Below are positions 1 through 6,548 of a DNA stretch of 9,057 nucleotides, piece by piece. The DNA is taken from positions 1 through 9,057 of the forward strand of contig BOAU01000080.1 of the NCBI GenBank assembly GCA_026002025.1. The letters run 5' to 3'. Position 1 is the stretch's first letter. The number at the start of each line of letters is the position of its first letter. The translations under genes were made by a program, and so were the position numbers. Source of the DNA: Spirochaetia bacterium. GTDB lineage: Bacteria; Spirochaetota; Spirochaetia; Treponematales; Breznakiellaceae. The notes beneath the pieces were generated by a model. That model worked only from the letters and a program-made list of their open reading frames with translations, did no database searches and had not been told where the DNA came from.

Positions 1-2
1 TA

Positions 3-620
3 CTCGCCGCGTCCTCCCCGGCCGTGAGCGGACTGGCTCCCCTGATCAAAATTCTGAATGATGTTACCCCTATCCGGTCGGGCATCCTGACCGGCGGCGG
101 CTGCGAAGATGTTGCTGCCGCTGTCTGCCGTATAATCCCGGAATTGCAGGGCAAATTGACCGGTTCTGTCATGATTCCGAACGCCGATTCCGGCGCAGGC
201 TCCCAAACGGACCCAAGGTCCGCATTTCTGCTTACCGCTGTGGTCACGGGGAAAAACATCACGGCGGAAACCTTGAACCTGGCGCTCAAGGCAAGGGTTG
301 ATCCTCTGCGAACCTTGGTTCTCCCCATCGGCGAAGACCTGTACCAGGTCCAGATCGCGGTGCCTTGCATCAGCGAAGACGTCTATGCCGCCGGGCTGAT
401 AAAAACCCTCAAATATTTCGCTGAACCCAAGGCCGGCCCGGCAAAACCGGCGGCAGGCAGTGGGACGGCGAAAAGCGGGGCGCCGAAACCCGCCGCCGGT
501 CCAAAAAAACCGGCAGCGGGGGCGGCGAAAGCCGGGACTGCCAAAAAAGGCGACAAAAGGCCAGTGGAAAGCACGAAGCCGGCATTGCCCAGAAAACCGC
601 TGATAAACTTCCCCAAGTAA
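3..620 (+). CDS. GAPDH-like protein, C-terminal part, catalytic motif lost (5' end outside window)
   Basis: The frame is open from the window edge, so the GTG at 24 is probably internal and the gene starts upstream. Residues 4-17 (SSPAVSGLAPLIKI, then LND) align with the active-site segment of glyceraldehyde-3-phosphate dehydrogenase, ASCTTNCLAPLAKVLND. The position of the catalytic Cys is Pro6 (codon 18-20) and the rest of the CTTN motif is gone. IIPELQGKLTG (residues 45-55) matches the family's conserved LPELNGKLTG, but the segment of roughly 35 residues normally between these blocks is missing. The stretch around 119-139 resembles the C-terminal helix region. From about residue 142 a tail of some 64 residues rich in Lys, Pro, Ala and Gly contains three KPAAG units and is probably disordered. 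I infer a catalytically inactive paralogue with an unknown, perhaps structural or binding, role. The family call rests on motif alignment by eye. The next gene converges, with stop codons 35 bp apart and no clear terminator between. Confidence 0.6.
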   Translation, partial: LAASSPAVSGLAPLIKILNDVTPIRSGILTGGGCEDVAAAVCRIIPELQGKLTGSVMIPNADSGAGSQTDPRSAFLLTAVVTGKNITAETLNLALKARVDPLRTLVLPIGEDLYQVQIAVPCISEDVYAAGLIKTLKYFAEPKAGPAKPAAGSGTAKSGAPKPAAGPKKPAAGAAKAGTAKKGDKRPVESTKPALPRKPLINFPK

Positions 621-655
621 ACTTCTGCCCGCACGTCAATCTATTCCAGCGATCT

Positions 656-1414
656 TTATGGAAGGGTATGGGTTGAAAAATAGCTGCGGATTTCGTCTTC
701 GCCGGCGAGGTAGGTGTCGTGAAGGAAGATGATGGGTACCATACGGCGGTCGTCGGGAACATTGTAAGCATCGAAGAAGGCGTAAATGCGTTCACGGTTG
801 TTACCGGGTGCGCGGGTATTCAGCCTTATGGCGGTGAAGGCGCTTTGCGCTACGGCGTCGATGAGGGGGGTAGTTGCGGCGCACTCGTCGCAGTCGAGGC
901 GGTAGAAGTAGACGAAGGCGGGGCGGGCGGGATCGGCAAAAACGGCGGTGTAAAGAAGGCCGAAGGCGGTTTCACCGGATGAGAGGTAGAGTTCGCGGAG
1001 ACCGTCTTCGATTTCGGAAAGGCCGACATAGGAACGGGCGCCTGAGACGAGAATTGGCAGCTCAATGCGGCTTGTGTCAAGAGCGGCTTCGGCGCAGATG
1101 CGCTCAAAAAGAGAGCGGCTGCCGCTATTGTAGATGTTGATAGTGTGTAGGGTGTAGGGGTAGGCGCCCCGGACCTCTTCCAGAGCGCGTTCGGCGATTG
1201 CGGTAAATTGGGCAAGCGAGCCTTCCGGGGAAGCTTCGCAGGAGGCGCAGAGCTCTTCGTAGAAATAATAGATGTCCAGGGGCTGAGGATTTGCCGGAGA
1301 GACTTGACTTTGGCTCCGGATCTGGCTCCGATCTACAGGGGACTTTGAACAGGCGCTGAGCAAGAGACTTATGAGCAGCATCACTGCACTAACGGAGACC
1401 TTGAAAATCTTCAT
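656..1414 (-). CDS. Lipoprotein with two thioredoxin-like CxxC domains
   Basis: This 252-residue protein has a Lys-containing N-terminus, a hydrophobic core at about 8-20 and a lipobox LSAC with Cys22, so it should be a lipid-anchored exported protein. Two thioredoxin-like halves are visible. The first has strand IYYFY, then C56-A-S-C59 and a likely cis-Pro at 120 (ELPILV). The second has FVYFY, then C175-D-E-C178 and a likely cis-Pro at 227 (MVPIIF). Each CxxC follows a hydrophobic strand, as in thioredoxin folds, so a periplasmic thiol-disulfide role is reasonable; the partner is unknown. It lies 11 bp after the permease gene. Its ribosome site, AAGGATAGGG at about 1424-1433, overlaps the end of that gene, which points to co-transcription and coupled translation. 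I do not recognise a named family. An electron source such as a CcdA/DsbD protein is not seen in the window. Confidence 0.75.
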   Translation of the reverse strand: MKIFKVSVSAVMLLISLLLSACSKSPVDRSQIRSQSQVSPANPQPLDIYYFYEELCASCEASPEGSLAQFTAIAERALEEVRGAYPYTLHTINIYNSGSRSLFERICAEAALDTSRIELPILVSGARSYVGLSEIEDGLRELYLSSGETAFGLLYTAVFADPARPAFVYFYRLDCDECAATTPLIDAVAQSAFTAIRLNTRAPGNNRERIYAFFDAYNVPDDRRMVPIIFLHDTYLAGEDEIRSYFSTHTLP

Positions 1415-1425
1415 GGTTTGAATCC

Positions 1426-2313
1426 CTATCCTTTTATAGCCCCAATCATTACGCCTTTCACAAAGTATTTCTGCACAAAGGGGTATATCAACATGACCGG
1501 TACGGAGGCGACGACGATGACGGCGTACTTGACGAGGTCGGCGAGTCCCTGTTTTGCGGCAAGTTCACGGGCATCCGCTATCATCACGGGGTCAATTTTG
1601 CTCAGGACGAGTATTTCGCGTAAGACGATCTGGAGGGGGGCGAGCTCGGTTTTGTTGAGGTAGAGCAGCGCGTTGAAGTAGGCGTTCCAGTGGCCGACGC
1701 CATAGTAGAGGGCGAGGACAGCGAGTATGGGGGCGCTCAAAGGGAAGACGATTTTTATAAGAAAGCGGAAGGGGGAACAGCCGTCGATTTTGGCGGCTTC
1801 GTAGAGCGTGTCGGGGATCATCGATTGGATGTATGTGCGGCAGAGGATGACGTTCCAGACGCTCAAGGCGATGGGGATGATCATTGCGGCGCGGGTATCC
1901 ACCAGCATGAGTTTTTTGACCACAATGTAGGTGGGCACCATGCCGCCTGAAAAGTACATCGTAAAGACCATCAAAACCGATATGATGTTCCGTCCGCGGA
2001 ACTCACGGCGGGTGAGGGGAAAGGCTGCCAGCATCGTCATCACCAGGTTTACCGTAGTTCCAACAATCATATAGAAGAAAGAATTGGCGAAACCGGTCAT
2101 TATCTTGGGGTTTTTGAAGACGGCGTTGTAGCCCCGCAGGGTGGGCCGTACCGGCCAGAGCCAAACATCACCCTTCATTACCGCCTGGGGATCGGAAAAA
2201 GAGGCAGCAACGATATAGATGAGGGGGAAGACGACAATTACAAGGATAAGGGTGAGAACAAAGTAGACAAAACCGATAAAGAGCCGGTCGCCGGCGGTAT
2301 CTCTGATACGCGT
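1426..2313 (-). CDS. Carbohydrate ABC transporter permease, LplC/YtcP type, probable ACG start
   Basis: This is an inner-membrane permease of the MalG-like half of a binding-protein-dependent importer. The EAA loop that contacts the ATPase is EAAKIDG, at about residues 172-178 counting from the proposed start, followed by FRFLIKIVFPLSAP. Several hydrophobic segments are evident. The first in-frame ATG is at 2178-2176, but the frame is open upstream to a stop at 2346-2344. The upstream 45 residues encode a typical family N-terminus: IRDTAGDRLF, a transmembrane helix at about 13-36, then AASFSDPQAV. There is no ATG, GTG or TTG in that stretch. An ACG at 2313-2311 sits 6 nt after a perfect AGGAGG and gives a normal length of 295 residues, so I place the start there. 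If the 2178 start were used, the protein would lack its first membrane helix. Function is highly likely; substrate is unknown; the start is inferred. Confidence 0.85.
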   Translation of the reverse strand, partial: TRIRDTAGDRLFIGFVYFVLTLILVIVVFPLIYIVAASFSDPQAVMKGDVWLWPVRPTLRGYNAVFKNPKIMTGFANSFFYMIVGTTVNLVMTMLAAFPLTRREFRGRNIISVLMVFTMYFSGGMVPTYIVVKKLMLVDTRAAMIIPIALSVWNVILCRTYIQSMIPDTLYEAAKIDGCSPFRFLIKIVFPLSAPILAVLALYYGVGHWNAYFNALLYLNKTELAPLQIVLREILVLSKIDPVMIADARELAAKQGLADLVKYAVIVVASVPVMLIYPFVQKYFVKGVMIGAIKG

Positions 2314-2319
2314 AAGCCG

Positions 2320-2325
2320 CCTCCT
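2320..2325 (-). promoter_or_regulatory. Strong Shine-Dalgarno AGGAGG that sets the ACG start of the downstream permease
   Basis: AGGAGG on the minus strand overlaps the TAG stop of the upstream permease gene (2326-2324) as TAGGAGG. It is 6 nt from ACG at 2313-2311 and 12 nt from ATC at 2307-2305. The first spacing is optimal. The arrangement implies translational coupling between the two permease genes. Confidence 0.7.
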
Positions 2326-3259
2326 ACCACACGCTTGTGTCGGTCAGCTTTTTGGAAAGCTGATTAACTATCACCATCAGCACAAACGCGATGACGGAGT
2401 TAAAGAGACCGGCGGCAGTCGAAAAACTGTAATTCGCGTTCTGAAGCCCCACCTTGTAGACAAAGGTCGAAATCACCTCCGCCGTTGACATATTGATCGG
2501 GTTCTGCATGAGGTAGGCCTTTTCAAAGCCGATGCTCATGATCGACCCGAAGCTGAAGATTAAAAGGATCACTATAGTCGGGCGTATACAGGCAAGATCA
2601 ACGTGCCAGATCCGCTGGAGCCGCGAAACGCCGTCCACCAGCGCCGCCTCCTGCAATTCTTTATCGACTCCGGAAAGAGCCGCGATGTATATAATGGAAG
2701 AATAGCCCATCGTCTGCCAGATGCCGCTCCACACATAGAGGTGGGGAAAAATACCCGCGTCACCGAAGAAGTTCACCGGAGAGCCCCCTGCCAGTACGAG
2801 GACCCGGTTAAAAACGCCGATACGGAGGTCGGTCAACTGCATGAGCATTCCAACCAGCACTACCGTCGAAATAAAGTAGGGCGCATAGGTGATCATCTGT
2901 ACGGTCTTTTTAAAGGCGAGGGACCGAATCTCGTTGAGGCCGACGGCAAGGAGTATCGGGATGGGGAAACCGGCTATAAGGCTGTAGACCCCCAGCCGCA
3001 ATGTGTTGAGGATCACCGTTACCCCGGAGGGCGTCGTTAAAAACTGCTCAAACCATTTGAAGCCGACCCACTCGCTGTTCCAAATCCCCCGCCGCGGACT
3101 GTAGTCCTTGAACGCCATGAGGAGCCCGCCCATGGGCGCATAACAAAACACCAGCAGCCACAAAAGCGGCAGTGCGCTTATTGCCCAAAATTGCCAGCTA
3201 TTTCCGCCTTTTTGGGAAAATAAGCGCGTTATGAGATTATCTTTCCTGGCGGGTCCCAT
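2324..3259 (-). CDS. Carbohydrate ABC transporter permease, LplB/YtePlike (MalF-type half)
   Basis: This 311-residue membrane protein is the first permease subunit of the importer. It has a cytoplasmic N-terminus, a first hydrophobic segment at about 26-46 ending in YAPMGGLLMAFKDY, the family's PILLAVGLNEIR segment (101-112) followed by a TVQMITYAPYFIS segment, and an EAA loop EAALVDG at 204-210. The usual conserved Leu-Pro after the loop is replaced by CIRP, a mild variant. The ATG at 3259-3257 is preceded by GGAGG (3269-3265) at 5 nt, a convincing start. The gene lies 22 bp after the binding-protein gene and 10 bp before the proposed start of its partner permease, so it is in the middle of the operon. 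Lpl/Yte permeases import oligosaccharides or modified sugars in characterised bacteria; here the substrate cannot be read from the sequence. Confidence 0.92.
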   Translation of the reverse strand: MGPARKDNLITRLFSQKGGNSWQFWAISALPLLWLLVFCYAPMGGLLMAFKDYSPRRGIWNSEWVGFKWFEQFLTTPSGVTVILNTLRLGVYSLIAGFPIPILLAVGLNEIRSLAFKKTVQMITYAPYFISTVVLVGMLMQLTDLRIGVFNRVLVLAGGSPVNFFGDAGIFPHLYVWSGIWQTMGYSSIIYIAALSGVDKELQEAALVDGVSRLQRIWHVDLACIRPTIVILLIFSFGSIMSIGFEKAYLMQNPINMSTAEVISTFVYKVGLQNANYSFSTAAGLFNSVIAFVLMVIVNQLSKKLTDTSVW

Positions 3260-3281
3260 GCAAGCCTCCGAATCTGCAGAA

Positions 3282-4973
3282 TTATTTTCCCTGCGATCGG
3301 TCCCACGCCGCTTGAAACACCTTCAAATAGCCAGGCAAACCGATACGGTCAAAACCCGCAAGATAGGCATCCCAGTCTGTCTCAATATTCCGCCGTCCCT
3401 GAATAAAGGCCACCATGTTTTCGTCGATGTACTTCTCAAGCTCAACGGCGACCGTCGCCACCGAGTTCGCCTCATCCGCCGTCAGCTTCAGCCTGTTGGG
3501 GATAACGTCGAATTGGCCGGGCTTTTGCGCGTAGGGTTCGCACTTTTCTTCCGTCTCCACAAAGAGCAGTTTTTCAAGGCCCGCGCTCGAGAAGATGTCG
3601 ATGTCCTGATTCGTCGATTCGCCCAAGCGGATGTCCGCCGTCGCGTAGATAAGCCCGACATCCTGCCAATCGTGATTCTGCGGTTCCGCCGTATACTGGT
3701 TAATGACGCGGAACAGGGCCGGGCGGCCGTTGAGTCCTGCTTCGCCCGCCGGATTCAGCACAAAGTCCTTTCCGTCAAGATTCGCCCCGTACTGATACTC
3801 CAGATAGCCCTGGAGGGTGTAAAAGTGATCGGCCCAGCGGAGAATCGCCTCGGGGTACTTTGCCTTGTCGGTGATGACAAGCTTGTTTTCCTGAAGATCG
3901 TTGTACTTAAACTCCGTAGCGATCCGCGTCCCATCGGGACCGGCAAAGGGGGGTGTTACCCGGTACTGACGGTAAAGGTCGGGGTTGACATCGGCGTCAA
4001 TCTGATTCACGTTCGCCCCTGACGCGAAGAAGAGAACCGGCGCCCCCGGCTGATTCACCAGCGCCCGCAGCTGGTCGGGGTTCTGCGTAAAGCCGCCGTC
4101 ATAAATCGCCCCCATCTTGTAAAGATCGTTCATAAAGCGGAGGAACTCGCGGTACTCCTTCTGATTCGCCGCCGTCACAATCTGCCCGGCCGGGGAAACC
4201 AAAAGCTTGTCGCCGAAGCTGCGGTCCCCCGGATTTGTAATAAAGGAACCCAGGAGAAAATCGGTAAACTGTTCCCCCCAGCCCGTTGTCGAGCCGGTGA
4301 TCGCTATTCCATTTGGATTCAACTCAAGGAATTTCTTGCACACCGCCTTTAACTCTTCGGTGGTTTGCGGCCAGCCCAGTCCGATCTTGTCAAGCCACTC
4401 CGTATTGACCCACATCTTATTGAAAAAGAGGCAGTGGTAACACTCGTTAAACGAGGCCACCGCATAAATATGGCCGTCCGCCTGCCGCTGCTGAGCCCAG
4501 AGCCCCGGATTTTCCTGCATAAACGCCCAATAGTTCGGCATATACCGGGGAATCAAATCTTCCAGCGGAATAAGGATATGCTCCTTCATCCCGTAGGTGC
4601 TCACATCCGGCGTCCTAAACATAAAGGCATCGGGATAATCGTTGCTCGCCAGCAGCAGATTGATCTTCTCCGTTGAAGACTCATTCGGCGCCGTTACAAA
4701 GTCCCAGTGAATGTTTGTTTTATCTTCAAGATACTTCGTAAAATCATTCGTCTGCATATCGATCACATTCGGCGCGCTCATCGCGAACATCGTCATCGAC
4801 AGCTTCGTCTTCGTTACCGGATACTCCCCCACTGCCGAAAACTCAGGCGCCCCATCGGCAGCCTTCTTCTTTGCGCAGCCGGTAAACAACATCGCAACCG
4901 CCAAAACCGCCGCCAGTACCAAGATGCCTGCGGCGATAGTACCTTTTTTGCCCTCAGAACCCGTTTTTTTCAT
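3282..4973 (-). CDS. ABC transporter solute-binding lipoprotein, LplA/YtcQ type
   Basis: The 563-residue product begins with a Lys-rich N-terminus, a hydrophobic stretch at about 12-30 and a lipobox-like LFTGC with Cys33. Phe at -3 is unusual, but spirochaetal lipoboxes are relaxed. The mature part has the length and pattern of large family-1 sugar-binding proteins found with LplB/LplC permeases: KLSMTMFAMSAP, then TNDFTKYLEDKTNIHWDF, then EKINLLLASNDYPDAFMF. It should capture a carbohydrate ligand in the periplasm and hand it to the two permeases encoded downstream. The ATG at 4973-4971 has AGGAG (4984-4980) 6 nt upstream. The gene is the first of its operon and is preceded by a sigma-70 promoter. 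No ATPase gene is visible; relatives normally borrow a shared MsmK/UgpC-type ATPase. The ligand is unknown. Confidence 0.92.
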   Translation of the reverse strand: MKKTGSEGKKGTIAAGILVLAAVLAVAMLFTGCAKKKAADGAPEFSAVGEYPVTKTKLSMTMFAMSAPNVIDMQTNDFTKYLEDKTNIHWDFVTAPNESSTEKINLLLASNDYPDAFMFRTPDVSTYGMKEHILIPLEDLIPRYMPNYWAFMQENPGLWAQQRQADGHIYAVASFNECYHCLFFNKMWVNTEWLDKIGLGWPQTTEELKAVCKKFLELNPNGIAITGSTTGWGEQFTDFLLGSFITNPGDRSFGDKLLVSPAGQIVTAANQKEYREFLRFMNDLYKMGAIYDGGFTQNPDQLRALVNQPGAPVLFFASGANVNQIDADVNPDLYRQYRVTPPFAGPDGTRIATEFKYNDLQENKLVITDKAKYPEAILRWADHFYTLQGYLEYQYGANLDGKDFVLNPAGEAGLNGRPALFRVINQYTAEPQNHDWQDVGLIYATADIRLGESTNQDIDIFSSAGLEKLLFVETEEKCEPYAQKPGQFDVIPNRLKLTADEANSVATVAVELEKYIDENMVAFIQGRRNIETDWDAYLAGFDRIGLPGYLKVFQAAWDRSQGK

Positions 4974-5019
4974 ATAATACTCCTATAAGCCCCTGTGTTA
5001 TCATTAAGGCTTAAATAAT

Positions 5020-5047
5020 AGTATATATCGGGGTTCTTCCTTGTCAA
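5020..5047 (-). promoter_or_regulatory. Sigma-70 promoter of the ABC transporter operon
   Basis: On the minus strand, TTGACA (5047-5042) is a perfect -35 box. A 16-nt spacer separates it from TATACT (5025-5020), a one-mismatch -10 box. Transcription would begin at about 5013, leaving a leader of roughly 40 nt before the binding-protein ATG. No other candidate in the region is as good. Confidence 0.8.
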
Positions 5048-5087
5048 GCAAAGTGGATGCGGCCGCCAGGGCCAGCGTATTATCAGA

Positions 5088-5191
5088 TTTTTACCACTAA
5101 CCACACGAAGCGAACCTTCGGTTCGAACACGAACTTTTACTCTGAAATCGCTTGCCCTTTTTGTGAGGTTCGTGTGGTTCGTGGTTAAAAA
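5088..5191. repeat. Long imperfect inverted repeat in the divergent intergenic region
   Basis: The left arm (5088-5109) reads TTTTTACCACTAACCACACG then AA. The right arm (5169-5191) is its reverse complement apart from a one-base indel and one mismatch. The centre carries further GAAC units, including a small hairpin CGAACC-TTC-GGTTCG at 5111-5125. T tracts at one end and A tracts at the other could make it a bidirectional terminator-like structure. It separates the two divergent promoters. It may equally be a dispersed intergenic repeat; the motif of overlapping ACCACGAACCACACGAA units looks like one, but copy number cannot be judged here. Confidence 0.7.
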
Positions 5192-5241
5192 TTCTCTTTT
5201 GGATATCTTTTATACTTACCAATTATTTTTTAAAAAAAGCC

Positions 5242-5269
5242 TAAAGTTGCCCGTTCTATCTGCCGAAAA
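5242..5269 (+). promoter_or_regulatory. Sigma-28 (FliA) flagellar promoter upstream of the first flaB
   Basis: TAAAGTT (5242-5248) and GCCGAAAA (5262-5269) are separated by 13 nt. They match the known FliA consensus, TAAAGTTT-N11-GCCGATAA, with one mismatch in the -10 box. TAAA to the -10 box is 16 nt against the usual 15. Its place upstream of a flagellin gene fits. A start near 5276 would give a leader of about 150 nt. Confidence 0.8.
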
Positions 5270-5335
5270 GTATATGATTAGATGTGTTCCGGGGATGAAA
5301 AATCCGCGGTTCTTCGTTTCAGGGACCGTTTAATC

Positions 5336-5403
5336 ACAAAGGCAAGGATGCCCGGCATCTTCAAGATGTGCGCATCCTTCCAAACAAAGGCAAGGATGCC
5401 TTT
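5336..5403 (+). promoter_or_regulatory. Repeated CsrA-type hairpins in the flaB leader
   Basis: A 17-nt direct repeat, ACAAAGGCAAGGATGCC, occurs at 5336-5352 and 5384-5400. Each copy folds into a hairpin with AGGA in a tetraloop: stem GGCA/TGCC at 5341-5352, and stem AAAGGCA/TGCCTTT at 5386-5403. CAAGGATG matches the core of the known CsrA RNA ligand (RUACARGGAUGU). The second hairpin ends 11 nt before the Shine-Dalgarno sequence, whose own CAAGGAGGATG also contains GGA. GCATCCTT at 5372-5379 can pair with AAGGATGC of either copy, so alternative folds exist. CsrA binding is inferred, not shown. Confidence 0.6.
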
Positions 5404-5426
5404 GAAGACATTTCAAGGAGGATGAC

Positions 5427-6287
5427 ATGATCATCAACCACAACCTTTCGGCTATGTTCGCCGATCGCTCCCTCAAAGTTACCGAAAATGCGCTCAGCAA
5501 AAATCTGGAGAAACTCTCTTCCGGTCAGCGGATCAACCGCGCCGGGGACGACGCTTCCGGGCTCGCGGTTTCCGAAAAAATGCGGAGCCAGGTCCGGGGC
5601 CTCAACCAGGCTTCCGCCAACGCAGCCAACGGTATTTCTTTCATTCAGACCAGTGAAGGGTACCTTCAGGAAACCCAGGATATCATCCAGCGTATCCGGG
5701 AACTGGCGGTCCAGTCTGCCAACGGGATCTATTCCGAAGAAGACCGGATGATGATCCAGGTTGAAGTTTCCCAGTTGGTTGACGAAGTTGACCGGATTGC
5801 CAGCCATGCCCAGTTCAACGGCATGAACATGCTCACCGGCCGCTTTGCCCGTCAGGGTGGTGATAATATGGTTACCGCCTCCATGTGGTTCCACATCGGC
5901 GCCAATATGGATCAGCGGGAACAGGTGTTTATCGGCACCATGACCAGCGCGGGTCTCGGACTCCGCAGCATCGGGGAGGACAGCTTTATCACCCTGGAAA
6001 CTATGGACGACTCTAACCGGGCCATTGGAACCATGGACGCAGCCCTCAAGATCATCAACAAGCAGCGGGCGGACCTGGGAGCCTACCAGAACCGGCTGGA
6101 ACACGCCATTGTCGGCCTTGACATCGGCGCCGAGAACCTCCAGGCCGCTGAATCCCGCATCCGGGACACCGATATGGCGAACCAGATGGTGCAGTACACC
6201 AGGGACCAGATCCTCAGCCAGTCCGGGATCGCCATGCTGGCCCAGGCCAACCAGCGGACAACTTCGGTCTTGTCACTTCTCCAATAA
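5427..6287 (+). CDS. flaB: FlaB periplasmic filament core flagellin (FlaB1/FlaB2-like)
   Basis: The 286-residue protein is a standard spirochaetal core flagellin: an N-terminal D0/D1 coil ([16 protein letters not shown], then [19 protein letters not shown]) and a C-terminal coil ([18 protein letters not shown], then AMLAQAN and the hydrophobic end SVLSLLQ). The outer D2/D3 domains of enterobacterial flagellins are absent, as is normal for FlaB. It has no cleavable signal peptide, consistent with export by the flagellar type III system. The central [11 protein letters not shown] and long variable segment resemble treponemal FlaB1 or FlaB2; which of the two is not certain. AAGGAGG at 5415-5421 is 5 nt before the ATG. 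A sigma-28 promoter and a structured leader precede it, so expression probably belongs to the late flagellar class with added translational control. Confidence 0.96.
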   Translation: MIINHNLSAMFADRSLKVTENALSKNLEKLSSGQRINRAGDDASGLAVSEKMRSQVRGLNQASANAANGISFIQTSEGYLQETQDIIQRIRELAVQSANGIYSEEDRMMIQVEVSQLVDEVDRIASHAQFNGMNMLTGRFARQGGDNMVTASMWFHIGANMDQREQVFIGTMTSAGLGLRSIGEDSFITLETMDDSNRAIGTMDAALKIINKQRADLGAYQNRLEHAIVGLDIGAENLQAAESRIRDTDMANQMVQYTRDQILSQSGIAMLAQANQRTTSVLSLLQ

Positions 6288-6308
6288 AGCGTTATAGTTT
6301 AGTTCGAT

Positions 6309-6363
6309 GGAGAACCCCGAAAGGGGTTCTCCTAAGGAACTTTTAAGCTTGCTTAAAAGTTCC
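6309..6363 (+). repeat. Tandem-hairpin module, copy A, after the first flaB
   Basis: Two perfect hairpins lie 3 nt apart, beginning 21 nt after the flaB stop. The first has a 10-bp stem GGAGAACCCC (6309-6318) with GGGGTTCTCC (6323-6332) and a GAAA loop. The second has a 13-nt arm GGAACTTTTAAGC (6336-6348) paired with GCTTAAAAGTTCC (6351-6363) around TT. Neither is followed by a T run, so they are not a typical intrinsic terminator. A matching pair occurs at 7572-7625. They could block 3' exonucleases and stabilise the flagellin message, or be a REP-like repeat. Confidence 0.8.
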
Positions 6364-6506
6364 AGGGTTCTTTGACAAACACCCTTTGTGTACGACGGCG
6401 CGGAACGATTCTTTAGCAATAAATGACCGTTTCGCTCCGTATCCGGTAGGCCGGGAGGAAAGGCGCGAACCTCTTTCCGGTTTTACCGTCCGTGCGGCGC
6501 GGCTGT

Positions 6507-6520
6507 GGCTAAGGATAGCC
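6507..6520 (+). promoter_or_regulatory. CsrA-type hairpin in the leader of the second flaB
   Basis: Stem GGCTA (6507-6511) pairs with TAGCC (6516-6520) and presents AGGA in the tetraloop. It lies 28 nt before the ATG of the downstream flaB. Compared with the GGCA/TGCC hairpins before the first flaB, the stem differs while the AGGA loop and GGAT core are kept, which supports a conserved protein-binding RNA site. Confidence 0.55.
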
Positions 6521-6548
6521 TAAGCATTTTAAACGCAAGGAGGGTAAT

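Larger units (their letters stand above)
4974..5426. other. Divergent intergenic region between the ABC operon and the flagellar cluster
   Basis: This 453-bp gap holds no supported gene. From left to right it contains the binding-protein ribosome site and sigma-70 promoter (minus), an unassigned GC-rich stretch (5055-5080), the inverted repeat at 5088-5191, an AT-rich block (5195-5240), the sigma-28 promoter, and the flaB leader with its repeated hairpins. Confidence 0.8.

Noticed and set aside
621..655. Bidirectional terminator between the convergent GAPDH-like and thioredoxin-like genes
   Set aside because: The best stem is only 5 bp (TTCCA with TGGAA), with a long loop and no T tract.
2176..2313. 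Permease start at the first ATG (2178)
   Set aside because: It would remove the first membrane helix and the conserved N-terminus, which are plainly encoded upstream in the same frame behind a strong Shine-Dalgarno sequence.
3231..4022. A 263-codon plus-strand open frame opposite the solute-binding protein gene
   Set aside because: It overlaps a well-supported lipoprotein gene across its length, its composition is Arg/Val-rich as expected of an antisense shadow, and it shows no recognisable domain.
5361..6104. A 247-codon open frame on the minus strand opposite the first flaB, with a similar one (6483-6935) opposite the second
   Set aside because: Both are mirror shadows of the conserved flagellin coding sequence. 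Their resemblance to each other comes from the paralogous flaB genes, and there is no credible ribosome site or family match.
6309..6363. Intrinsic terminator for the first flaB
   Set aside because: The hairpins are strong but no T run follows either of them; the matching copy at 7572 also lacks one and lies in front of a gene.
6372..6377. TTGACA between the two flaB genes as a -35 box
   Set aside because: The expected -10 position (about 6395) is GC-rich, with nothing like TATAAT at 15-19 nt spacing.
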